Positions 1-12,232 of a stretch of 64,000 nt of DNA are shown one piece after another. Within the stretch, counting starts at the first letter, position 1. Each line of letters starts with the position of its first letter. The DNA is from Serilophus lunatus (Eukaryota; Chordata; Aves; Passeriformes; Eurylaimidae): positions 873,183-937,182 of the forward strand of contig VXBA01005046.1 in the NCBI GenBank assembly GCA_013399895.1. The letters are read 5' to 3'. Made by a program: the position numbers and the translations under genes. Under the pieces are notes generated by a model, which saw only the letters and a list, made by a program, of their open reading frames with translations, was not told the DNA's origin and searched no databases.

Positions 1-2614
1 AGATTTTTCAAACAAAGTCTACAACAGGAGCCTGTAACCTTATTTTTCTTCTTAATTCTGTGTTAAAAAACCATGCACAGCCAGTTTCAGCTAGAAGATT
101 CATTTACTTTGATTGAGAATATTGAAATCCCCATCTTTCTTCTTCATTTTGTGTCTTCATATCATACTCTAGGTTTAAATACCTGACTTGAATTTCAGTA
201 GGATGCTAATATGACTCTGGGGCTCCCTGAGGAATGAGGAGGTATTTCAACCCTGGCCCATCACTACTGCTGGAATACTAATTTTTTTTGCTGTGTGTAT
301 GCCAATCCGTTTAATAATTATATCCGCCATTATGAAGCAAGAAATCCAGAACATAATGCAGAGTACAGCTGGAACATTTGCACTTTAGAAAATGTCATAT
401 ATACTAGAATCAAACTCACACCATGCTGAAATTTTAGCAGCTTTTCCTTCATTAAAAGACTTCAGTAGCATTATGTTATTGGTTAATTTTGTCCCTCCAT
501 GACTTAGGTGAGTAAAGTAATTATGTTTTAATAAATGAGAGTGCTTGTTTAAAAGACAGCAGGGGGAAGCTCTTGTCTTGATTTACTTTACAATTTGGAA
601 GGGCTCCAGTAAATACAGTACACCAAGTGCTGATGTAAAAGAGATTGAAAAAGAGACCTTCTTTCCACAGAAATGGAAAATGGCATTTACAGATGTGTGA
701 TCACATCACACAGTACTAACAACTGGGTAAGGACAACAATCTGTTCACCATCATCTTTGATACAATCAGTTCTCTTTGACGCTTATAATCTCAGTAGATG
801 ATGTAGAAGATGATGATGCTGCCACTATCAGTATTTTGGCCTAATCAGGCAACAAAGGAAGATTTTTCTAGAGCTGTAACAGCAGATGGGTGAGAAGTGT
901 GTTTGTCCTGGATGCAGAGTGAAAAATGAAGTGCAGCCATGTTCACTGACTGCTGTCAGTGCCACCAGAGATGCCAAGTTGCAAGCTGCCTGTCTTTTCT
1001 TCTCTGAACAGTTTCAAGGAGTCTGGCATCTCGAAAGAGTCCACAAAGGGCTACTGCTCTGGCAGCTCCATGAACTAGATTTAGAAGATGTGCCTGGAGG
1101 GCAACAAGCCCATGCTATCAGCACACAGCAGCACTGCAACCTGTACCCCTGCCAGCTAGTGCTAAGGACAGCCAGGAATTCCCCACAGATTGTCACAGCT
1201 GTGGTATTCTGAGCAGACACAGCCAGAGAAGATGCTGAGAACCAGGCTCAAAGGATAACCAAACATGCTGAGTTTTGAAAGATAAGAGAGAAAGAAATAG
1301 TGAGGATTAAGGGTAGCAGAAGACATTGAAAGGATAAGATAACCTGGAACTTGACAGTTAAAAAAAATAATTGTTAAAAGCAGTGAGGTGCGAATTTGGT
1401 AAAGTAAGGCTTCAGAACACTTGTTCAGTGAAGATTCAAGAAGAGCAGAGGAATGGGCTGTAATGTGGAAGCAAGAGCATGGGAAAATGAGAAAAATGTG
1501 AAAATTTGTTTCTAGTCTGTAATGATGTCTTTTGGTGATATGTGAGCCTATTGAATGCTGACAGGAAGGAGAAAATCAAACGGTTTTTTCTTTAAGGAAA
1601 ACTCCCTTCTGTACTACAGTTTCCTTGCAACTCAGTGGGAAGCATTTGAACAAGACAAACCAACATAGATAAGTCACTTCTCAGCAGAGCAAATGAACTC
1701 ACAGTCCCTCATGTACTGGATAGGCTCCCGTCTGCACTGAGCTCCCCAGCCTGGAGCTCACTCAGGCATCTCCGTGCTGCACTGCAGTCAGTTTGTCACT
1801 ATAGAATTAGCACAACTCAAGTCTGAAAAATATGAGCCTTTAGAGGTACCTGTACACCTTCAAATCAAGAAGACTTGTCATCTTCCCACTAATCTGCTGC
1901 GCAGGGTACTGTACCTCATAGAACCGATGTGGGGGAGCTGGAAAAGCTATTTGTTGTCATAGAAACAGCAGGACTTTGTGTGACTCTGCAGGCTGATATG
2001 TGAGGGTATTATTGTTTGGCCTTTTTCCAGGTAGCCAGATTGAGAAACACTAAAAAGCTTTAAAAAAAGGTCCTGAAATTTTGCCAGATAATCAGATCCA
2101 CAGTTTCCACAAACACATTCAAATATTTACCAATGGTTGTGACAAATTTTGAAAATTCCTGGGTATGGAAAACACTGTTGAAAAAAAATACATTCTTAAT
2201 CCCAGAAAACAAGCAAGCAAAGGACATTCTGTCTAGCTGTGGGAAATGTCTAAAAATCTGTAATCAGTCTTGAAGAAGCAATTAAAACAACAGACATTGT
2301 CTTCAACTCCCACCACTTAGCTCAGTCTAATATTTCAAAAGCCTATAGTTACTGCAGTAATTTAGGTTAATACTGCAAAAGCAGGTATCCTGAGGGGTTA
2401 GCAGCTGCCAAAGTGAGCACCACTCACTAGGCTATCTGACAAGGAAGGTAAGGTGTTTATGACTTTTCCTTTACTTTGTTCTTTGCTGCTAGAGAATAAC
2501 AGTGTTGGTAAATCATTGAACAGAATGCTGGTAGTGACCAAACCTCCTAACATTCCAGGTAAACAGCTGTGTTCCCCTAATAGCTCCAGAGGAAGACAGG
2601 TTTACACCCAAATT
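1..2614. other. Intergenic, no gene recognised
   Basis: AT-rich. A somewhat GC-richer patch at about 880-1220 keeps short frames open on both strands, but nothing there matches a family I know. A small inverted repeat TGTGTGAT/ATCACACA sits near 694-712. Confidence 0.5.
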
Positions 2615-2830
2615 ACAGAGTCACAGATCCATTTAGGTTGGGAAAGACATCGAAGATCATCGAGTCCAACCTTTGACCAATCACCACCTCGTCAACTAGA
2701 ACACAGCACTAAGTGGCATGTCCAGTTTTTTCTTGAACATCTCTGGGGAAGGAGACTTCACCAGCTACCTGTTCCAGTGATTAACCACTCTTTCCACAAA
2801 AAAATTCTTCCTGTTTCACAGGCCAAAGAC
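2615..2830 (-). mobile_element. CR1 LINE 3' fragment
   Basis: The plus strand reads the reverse complement of a CR1 3' end: GAGTCACAGATCCATTTAGG, then a TTGGGAAAGACATCGAAGATCATCGAGTCCAACC-type segment and downstream NTR/ORF2-end sequence (CACTAAGTGGCATGTCCAG, CTCTGGGGAAGGAGACTTCACC). So the element is in minus orientation. Diverged and truncated. Confidence 0.9.
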
Positions 2831-4439
2831 ATATAAGGCAAGTGTCTTAGATAATCTCATTTACTTTGGACAAAAGAACATCAGGGGGTTTTTTCCTTGT
2901 AATATTTGCCAAAGTATCTTTATCCTCCACTTGCAGAACAGTATTTCTTGGTTTTGACAGAGTGGAAAGACAATTTTATAGGTGTTGTTATTTGACCGAA
3001 AAGGTTGAATTTTTAACTATTTTGCTTGGAAAAAGAATGTGTTTGACTAGGACAGTTCATACAAATATTAGATGCGTGCTGGGCACAGCTGGGAGATTAA
3101 AAAGCAGTTTAGATTATAAATGTTTTAATCCATCTGCATTGAAACTTCCCATTCTTATCTCAATAGGCCAATTTTCTCTATTCAAAATAGTTCAAAACCC
3201 TGTCCCACTTAGCACAGAAATCACTACTCCCTTCCTGTAAGCCAGACAGAATGATCTGAAGGGCTTTACATGTCCTGTGTGGAGAAAAAAGTAGCCTGTG
3301 ACTTGCAAACAGCCTATCTCTGTCATATAGGCATGACATCATCTGACATACCTGAATTAATATCTAGCTGGTCTATTACTCCATAAAAATATTCTCCATT
3401 CTTCCTACTGAAGCAATCTGCTTCTATTACAGAATACATCTTACTCTTCTCCCATTTCCACAGAAACAGTCAGAATGCCTTAGGAATTGTAAATATGCTG
3501 TTATTAAACTTTCAGCTCTCTCAGGCTATGAAATTGGACTGATATGTGACACAAAACTGAGCAATGAAGAAAATAAAGGAAAATGGCTGGAGGAGCATTT
3601 CAGGTGGGAGTGCTTTTCTTAGACTGAATTTCTAATTCCTCCTTGGACAACCAGCCTAGAGCTGCAGCCAAACTAGCCAAACTGCTTCCTCCTACACCAG
3701 ATTCATCATCCACCCTCTATTCCAGCTTCCTTTTACAGGTTTAGTCCCTTCATAGTCAAGTCAATTGCCGGCTCCAGGAGCAATATAATGTGATGCAGAA
3801 GGGTAAAAGCCTTTGGAAGAATAGCATGTGAAAGACAAAATTTTTGGTAATGGGCTAGTAATTTACACTGTGATAGTTTTTGAATCATGTCTACAATTAC
3901 ATGAAACAGAACAGCACAGCAAATGAAAAAAAAAAAATAAAAGCTGTCATTTTCTAGATTCTCCTTACTTTGGTGAGTATTCAGATTGATGCCACTTGTT
4001 AAGAGCTCAACAAAAGAGGGGAACTGAGAAGCCTGGGCTGTGTTTGTGACCCAGCCATAGAACACACGGTGACTTTCAGCCTACACTCTCCTTCAATAGC
4101 AATTCCCTGTAACCACTAGCTGTAGAAAATCCAGTCTAAGTTCTTTTCCTTTCACTCTATATCCTGAATAAGTACTTTTTAAAGGCCAAGAAAAAGGAAG
4201 TTGTATTAGATATGTCCCTTTTTTCCAGAAGAGGAGAGGTTATGACCTTTAAAGCCCATGAGTCTGGGCTATGTACTTGAACTGCAAAATAATCCACTTA
4301 TTGTCAAAGCCTCTGATTTATCCAAGCAGAGGAGTGTTGGTTACTCTGCTGTATGCATAGTTATTCAGACTGTAGTTCTTCACTGGACGGCACTTAGAGA
4401 GGTCTGCTACTGGAATTTGTGGATATTATGATGATATAA
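2831..4439. other. Intergenic, no gene recognised
   Basis: AT-rich sequence between two CR1 copies. Open frames of about 110-125 codons show no recognisable domain. Confidence 0.5.
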
Positions 4440-4978
4440 ATAAATAGTGATGCCATCATGCAGAAAAACATGGCAAAGTTCTGGGCCCCGCAGTTTAGGA
4501 AGGACGTGGAGATGACTGAGTGCGTCCAGAGGAGAGCAACGATGCTGATGGGGGGCTTGGTGCACAAGCCCTATGAGGAACAATTGATGGAGTTAGAGTT
4601 GTTTAGCCTTGAGAAAAGGAGGCTCAGAGGTGACCTTATCGCTCTCTACAACTTCCTGAAAGGAGGTTGTAGTCAAGTGGGGGTTGGTCTCTTCCACCGG
4701 GCAGCAACTGACAGAATGAGAGGACAGAGTCTCAAGCTGCATCAAGGGAGGTATAGGTTAGACATTAGAAAGAAGTTTTTCACAGAAAGAATAATAAAAT
4801 ATTGGAATAGTCTGCCCAGGGAGGTGGTGGAGTCACCATCCCTGGATGTGTTTAAAAAAAGGCTGGATGTGGCACTTGGTGACATAGTCTAGTCTAGTCG
4901 AGGTGTTAGGGCAAGGGTTGGACTCGGTGATCTTGGAGGTCTCTTCCAACCTAGCAATTCTGTGATTCTGTGGAAGTC
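4440..4978 (+). mobile_element. CR1 LINE, 5'-truncated copy with intact ORF2 tail
   Basis: The 3' portion of a CR1 retrotransposon in plus orientation. An uninterrupted frame at 4458-4892 encodes the C-terminal end of CR1 ORF2 (recognisable [20 protein letters not shown] and [20 protein letters not shown]). It is followed by the typical 3' end with TTGGACTCGGTGATCTTGGAGGTC and the terminal ATTCTGTGATTCTGTG repeat. The intact frame and good consensus match suggest a comparatively young copy. The 5' truncation is normal for CR1. Confidence 0.95.
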
Positions 4979-6979
4979 CAGTTGGATTTGGAATTATCCC
5001 TCATTTACCAATATTTGTTGGCAAATATTAACAGCTATTAACTGACATGATACACTTCACTTTGTAGAAAGTCATAGAAGTATTTTACTTTGATAAAGTA
5101 TAGCTTGATCTTGAGTCCATGTACACCACTTGGAATGGAGACATGGAATGCAGCAAAAATACAATTGTTTTACATTTAAACATTTAAAGAGCTGTAGGTA
5201 TTTTTCTTCTTTCTATCTTTCTTCTTTTTTGTGATATCTTTTGTTAACTAAAACTTAACAGGAAATTCAGGAGTATTTCAAATGCACAGAACAGTCACAT
5301 GGGCATTATGATACTGCCTTAGGTCCCAGAAATGTTAGGACATATTCCCTGCAGGACATATGAAGTAAACTATAACGACATAGCAAAAATCTTAATGCTC
5401 ATTGTATACATTTGTGCCACGGATGAATGAGAAAAATAGCAAGTTTATTCAGATAAACACTTCTTCAAAATATTTTCTCAAAGCTAAAATAAACTCTTGA
5501 CATTTCCATGACAGGAAAATGAAGGTTGTCTGTGTACAAGAGACAAGTCAGACTGAGACATAAGCATGAGGTGTCACTGGGCTAAAGTGAATCTCTGAGA
5601 TTTCTCTGCATGACAATTGCAGGCTTGTGAAATTCCTGTAGCTACGAATTTTTCTTCTGTCATACCCTGAGGAAAGGCTTTCCCTCGCTGGGAATCAGTT
5701 TTCTACGAGTTAATTTCATAGCAAGAGCGATATCCTGCCGCTCCTCCAGAAGTCACATATTCTATGTTGAAAGACAACTAGACCTGTTATAAGGTCATTC
5801 TGGTGAGATATTGAAAACGAAGGTCAGATAAATTGCTTATTACTAACCCAACTGAAATCCTCAAATCCAGAGATTACTCAGATTTTGTTTCAGGAAAGAA
5901 GTAATGGGTGTCCAAGGGAGAAGCATATGCTGCGCCTGGGTCATGCGATGAGTGCTGCAGTACCAGCTGGAAGAAATCTGGCAGAAAACTTGAGGATAAT
6001 CAGAACCTGAAGCTAAGGAAAAATAAAGAGTAGACCTTGCAAAATAGAGAACACTGACAGTAGACATAATTTCCCCATCCTTGTGTATTGTTTATATAGT
6101 GCTAGAAAATTATGTTACTAACCAAAGAGGGAGAAATTGAAAAGAAAACTGCTGATGTAATGAGAGTAACACTAAATGCATCAAGAGAGTAAGGTTAAAA
6201 AAAGAAATATGCTAAACAGAAGCATAAACAGAAAAGCTGATGTTGTAAAATTTTGCTCTTTTTTGTCTTTACTTTTATATGAAAAGCTTGTTTTGATTTT
6301 TTCCTTTTTCTTTTTACAGATTTGTAATCTATTGCTGCAATATATAAAACATGCTCTCCATGTTTTTACAGTGGAACTTTCCTTTGCAAATATTAGAGGT
6401 TGGAAAAGGTATGCTTATCTGCCCTCTGCTGGAAATACAGCACTGTCAGCACTGGTTTGCCTGCACAGGGCAAAAATGGTTCCTTCTCCACATACAGATA
6501 AGCTTCAGCGAGGATTCAGCAGTTACACACCACACGGACTGGATTTTGTTTTGAACCCAGTCAAAATAAACTTTGTCTTAGTTGTCCAGTATTGACTTCA
6601 CTCTGCAATATAAATGCTAGAATCCAATCTAATCCCGCTAAAAATAGAGTAAATAAAAAGTATCTCTGTGAAAATAAAAGAAATTATGCTTTATGAAAGT
6701 GTCAAAATTAAAGCTGTATTGTACTGTTAAAAATGTATCTGGTAAAATTTGGATTGCCACATTCACAGACAGAGACAATGTATATATATGTATATACTAT
6801 GTCTATGGAAGTACAGTACTGATCTAAGTAGATGAAATCCTAAGTCACCTGAAATTTAAAAACAAATAAATAAATAAAGATGCCAGAAATCTACTTGTTA
6901 TTCACCAGAATTTTTTATAAAACTTCCTTCAGAAAGAATCAGCTTGTTCACAAGAGCTTGCCTCTTTCATATTACAGGA

Positions 6980-7011
6980 TCATTAGGATTGATTGCTTGA
7001 TTGATTGATTG
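6980..7011 (+). repeat. (GATT)n tetranucleotide repeat
   Basis: Imperfect run of GATT units (GATTGATTGCTTGATTGATTGATTG). Confidence 0.85.
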
Positions 7012-9123
7012 AAAAATTAAGTGAAGACCACAAAAAGAGGGAAGGCTCAACAAAACCACATTCAGAAAGGAACAGACAGTGCTAATCAAAACCAGGGGAA
7101 GACATCTCTAGGACAGTGAGGAAACAAATCCAGCCTTACTCTTCTGAAATCACTCCTTCCCACAACCAACTTTATTGGAAAATGTTACTTTTCCTTAAGA
7201 ATTTTCTTCTATTCTTGACTTCCATTCACACCTTAACTTTTTTTATTGTTGTTGTTTTTTTGGCGGAAGGGAAGACATGCAGGGATTCAAGCATCTGAAT
7301 GAAACATGTATTTTTCTAGCCACTTTGTAATAACTTATCAGTGATGGCAGTCATAAGAAAGAAGATTTTCTTGCAGTCCTGCAGTGCTACCACTTTTTTT
7401 AACCCAAGTCCAGCAGCGGTATCTGTTAGACCAGCATCCTAACCCAGAATTCTAACATATCTGAAAAATCCCCATTAGTTAAAACTGACAAGAACAGCAC
7501 ATTAATTAGCATGCAGATTGTATTCCAAAAATCATACTGCTTCTTTTGCCTGCTCTGCATTTATCTCATCTCCTCCTGTAAACTGATTCAGACCAGCCAA
7601 ACCTCAAATAGCCCAGATGTTTTCCAAAAACAATGTTTAGGATTTCAAGGCATATATGCAGCATTGCTCTTTGTGCTTCACTTCATGTGCATTTGACATT
7701 AATATCGTTAGTCTTTGTGTGGTGGCAGATCTTCAGCATTCAGATGGTGTAGACAATGGTAATGAAAAATGCAAAAATACTGCACTGGCCATCATGCAGC
7801 ACTCCTGTGCTTGGCTTCATCTAAGGAAAGACTTCACCCTTTCTCCTTTTTTCTTACTAATGGAAAATTGCATCATATTCAAAACTAACACAACTGTCTC
7901 CTAATTTCATTGCTCTAAATGATGTTTTGATGCTGTTAGTCTTATATCTATAAAAGAACTTCTATAAAAGAACACTTTTTTGATTTGCTTTCCTCAAAGA
8001 AATATTTCAGGCTCTGACTGAATTGCATCCTATGGGCTTCACTTTCATAACAAAATTTACACTGGAGAAACATAGGATGGTAAAGACATTTAAATAAAAC
8101 ATTAGCTTGTCCTCTTCTACCTTTCATGCTGTTATTGTAAATTAATTTTTAATCAGTTCCTACCCCAGATACATTCTGCCTTTAAACATACACTTATCAC
8201 ATACTGTTAAAAGCACTTCTAAAAGGGCAACTTAAACACAGTGCCAAAGCTGCTCCTTAGAAGCTCCCTAATTTACGTTTATCTCTGGAATCAGCTTCAA
8301 CCAGGACGCTCTTCCTTTTTACAGGCTTCTAGATGTGTATTCAAGTTGTGCTTTGGATTACAATCCATTTCTGCCTTCTGAGCTTGCTGAAAGGGATTCT
8401 GTATTAAACAAGAAGCTTTCAAAGCTGCAAAGAGCAGTGAGGAATCCACCTACCATACACATTTTAGAAAGTTCCTCCTAACATTCTATGTGCTTTAAAA
8501 TATAAAAGTATTAAAAAACAACCTACGTACACTGCTCCGAAGTTTGGTCCTGTTCTGTGTGATTAACGCTCTCTGTTACATAAAAGGAGAGGATGAGATC
8601 AGTGATTCATATACTTAAATGAAAAACTATAAAGGTCAACACTGCTTAGCAATTGTCTTCCTACTGTAGACTCTCCTGTTGTTTCTCACTTGCCAAACTT
8701 TAGGCATTCTGCCTCCATTTACCACTGAGCTGTCCATATCAGATTAAGGTTTGGTTTTGGTTGGCAGTTTTTGGGTGAAGAGGAGAAGAAAAGAAAAAAA
8801 CCCAAACAATGAACCAATAAAACAATCTCAAAATCACCTGCTTCTTTGTCTCTTTGACTGGGAAGTTCTGACATGCATTTCCCTACATCTACCTTTGAAA
8901 TGTTCAGCAGAGAAGTATACTTGTGTTGTGCCTTGTCATCACCAAAAGGTGACTAAATCCTTCCAGAATTTTAACCAATGCTAATTCAGTAAAAATGTAA
9001 TGGACTTTGGGAGTCGAATTATCTGAGGAGTCTCTCCCAATAATCATGTTCCAGCACTTCATACCAGGCAATGAAACCATAAAAACACTGGTGTGGAAAA
9101 ACAAGATTGTAACACCTCAGGAC

Positions 9124-9163
9124 AGGACTTCCCTTGACTTGACTTGTCAAAGTCAAGGGTCCT
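9124..9163. other. Hairpin, 10-bp perfect stem plus 4-bp outer stem
   Basis: CCCTTGACTT (9131-9140) pairs with AAGTCAAGGG (9150-9159) around a 9-nt loop. AGGA (9124-9127) pairs with TCCT (9160-9163) across a 3-nt bulge. No associated gene. Confidence 0.75.
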
Positions 9164-11929
9164 CTGTGGTGTGAGAGGTACTCGGGGCTTTCTGTCTTCC
9201 TGAATGTTTGGAATGTTTGAAACGTTAACATTGCATCCAAGTAGACTTCATTATATAATTGCACAACAACAGTGTAAAACACATGAAAACATGCATGCAT
9301 TTTACAAAACATCCCACATTATCATTACATGACTATGTCAACTTGCACTGTAAGTCTTTAAAGCCTTGCCATAAAAATGAACACTAATAAAATTAAACAT
9401 TTCAGGTTGGCAACTATCTCAAAGCAGCACAACCCTTTGAATCTTTTGATACTTCAGGCTGAAAGATCCACAGACGAGCAGCACACGTACACACATGTAG
9501 TCATGGTACAGACACACAAACTCAGCACAGAAGGAACACTGCACACAGTGACATATCCTGCCGCAGAGCTCCTCACCTTTGAGAAGCTTTTTTCCCCTTT
9601 TTGTCTGTAACAGTGTAACTGTATTAACCATCAGGATGCAATGGATCTCTGGAGCAAGGCAGGACATGACTGATGGGTGAGGCTCAGCAGAGGATATGGG
9701 GTCTAGTACAGATTCATTGATTAGGTCAATGGTATGAAATACCTGAAAAGACTGTTTATTGTAGCAGTACATTTCTAAGTTGTTGCTAAGTACATCTGGA
9801 CCAATCAAATTACATAAAAATATAGCACCAAACACCCAACCCAAGACTTGATTATTCTTAGACCAAAGTGAGCATATGAGGTTTACAGGCTGATTGTGTC
9901 CAGTGGGGGAAGAAAGAAAAAAATTCCTTTTAAGTAACAGTGACTGAGGTAGAAGTTGTATCCTTTCAACACAGGATCAGTTGACAAAAACTGATGGCAC
10001 AGCATAAAAGCAAGCATCATTAATCCCAGCCAGTTACTTACCTCCAGTGCATGGCCTGTAATTTAGCTGTTACTGCTGTTCTAAAACAAAAATTAAATAA
10101 AAGCCAGAGGGAGATAGATTTCTGTAATGGCTTATACAGCTTCAGTTGACACAAGTCCTGTGCAGGATATTTCTAGAGACTTAACATCATACAGACAAAA
10201 CAGTAGATGTTATGGATGGATGATATCTGCTAAGCCATCTGTTCTATTTCATTGCCAAACCAAAACTGTTCCTACTGCATATTCATTTGACTTTTACATT
10301 AGTTTTAAATACTCTAGTGGATTGAGCTTCCTCTATTCCTCTGGGGAGTTTGAACTCACTATGGAATACTTTTCACAGGCAGGATTTTTTTTCTGGTATT
10401 CAGCCTTAACTTCCCCTTTTCAATTTCATCCTATGATGTTCCCTGACCTCTGCTTGTGCATGTGCCAGTTTTCATGTTTCAGCACACCACACGGGAAAGA
10501 CAATCTGTGCACATCAAGGACTGTTACTGTTATGTAAATAGATTTTAGAAGAGTAAAGAGTGCATATACAGGGAGTCTCAGAGAAAATTGCATGTCCTCT
10601 CCTCCTAGAGAATGCCAGGACAGTGAAATGTCACATTTCTCAGGTATGGGCTATAACTGCTGCAATGCTATTCAATATTTCTAGTAGGAGGACACGAACA
10701 ACAGTTTTAGGACACCAACTGTTTCCTTCCTCCATATGAAAGCAGATGCAACTTATGTCTAGGCAAGACATTCTGCAGAGGCAGAGTAGGTAACATACCT
10801 CCAGTTCTCCTGTTTGTTGAGGATGGAACAGGAGAGGCTGCAGAGGTGGAGGAGAGCTGGATGCAGTCGCCCCAACCATCAGCCAACCTTGACTTCTCAC
10901 AGACTAGCAAGCGGCCCAGTGTCACACTTCCCACTTGATGCTCAGACAGGTTCAGAATCAACTCCAGACCCAGCATAACTGTCAGTCTGTATGGAACCTC
11001 ACGGGTAGAGTTTTAGTTTATCTTTAATGCTTTTCCTCATTGTTTGCCTTTAGGGTCTTTCCCTATATATAAATTGTTCTCCACTGTAAAAGACTTTGTT
11101 CTGTTATAAGGTTGACAACAAAGGTGTTTTTCACTTAATCAGACTCATACATCCTTACTAATTTGGAGGTTAGGTAACTGAAGTTAATCCATTACAAGAT
11201 TCAATGCCTATTTTTGCCCTGGTTTTAATAAAAGTAGCAGAACCTTCTATGTATTGAATCTCCTATATTTACCTAAGTAACATTTAAAACCAAACTTTTG
11301 ATAACTGGTAACTTTTGGTAACTTTTCTATGTAGCTTAAGTTTGGTGGGGTTTTGTGCTTTGTTTTGTTTTTTATTATTAGATGAAGCTGACAAATGTAA
11401 TTTCAGAAAATTTCATTACAAATTGTCACTTTCACTATTTCTCACTGTTTCCAATGGGAACATTACTTGTTTTCAAGTAAGGCAGTGGCCCATAGCAATA
11501 CCGAGAAATATCATTAACAGAGGCATGAAGTTGATATATGTATTTTAACAGTTTACTACTGCATCTAGGTACCATATACAAAGCCTCTATAAAAAATCCA
11601 AGGAATCTGCAACAGTTACTGTCTCCAAGGAGATTCCATAGGGTTCAGTGGTACATTCTGGCTAATCTAGACATAGATTTGCAGTCACAGCCCCACAGAT
11701 CATTTATAAAAACTACTGTCTGAACTTTTCTATTGCCTTTGCAAACAAAAATCTGGTAGCAGCACCCTCACTTCTGTTCACATTTCAGTCTTTTCCTGAC
11801 TAGATCAGCCTAGTCAGAGTAATAGAAACGTTGAATACCATTAGGTCTGAAAGCTTCTCCTGTAAAACACATTTTATCACCCATTTTAAATCCTTCCACT
11901 GTATACCTTTGATTTTGTATCACGCTGCT

Positions 11930-12232
11930 GCCTTTACCGAACTGTCGCACGGGGCCAGGCGGTCCCGCGGCACTGACCGCAGGAGGCGAAGCCGGGCAGG
12001 GCCCAGGGCCGCAGTTCCCGCCGCCGCCGCCAGGTGTCGGTCGCGTCCCGCGCAGGGCGGCGCTTCCCGGCAGGAAAAGCTCGGGAGCGGCTCCGGCCGC
12101 CGGGACGGCGGGGCCTCGCCCACGTGGGCTGGGAAATGTCCCGAAACACGGAGCCCTCGGCTCCGACAAGTCCCGCAGAGCGGCTGGAAGCCAAGCTGAG
12201 AGTCATGGCGAGAGTTTATTTGAGCCACTATG
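11930..12232. promoter_or_regulatory. CpG-rich patch without an evident gene
   Basis: About 300 bp of strongly GC- and CpG-rich DNA in an AT-rich region, containing CCGCCGCCGCCGCC and a palindromic CCCACGTGGG E-box (CACGTG at 12121-12126). Long frames on both strands reflect composition. Could be an orphan CpG island or promoter of a non-coding transcript. Confidence 0.55.

Larger units (their letters stand above)
4979..11929. other. Intergenic, no gene recognised
   Basis: AT-rich. Contains the GATT repeat (6980-7011), a small tandem TCTATAAAAGAAC duplication near 7948-7972 and the 9124-9163 hairpin. Frames up to 141 codons look like chance openings. Confidence 0.5.

Noticed and set aside
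11810..12169. 119-codon minus-strand frame with a galectin-like looking tail (GDKMCFTGEAF)
   Set aside because: The N-terminal half is only CpG-island translation, the galectin resemblance is limited to a few residues, and no flanking exons were found.
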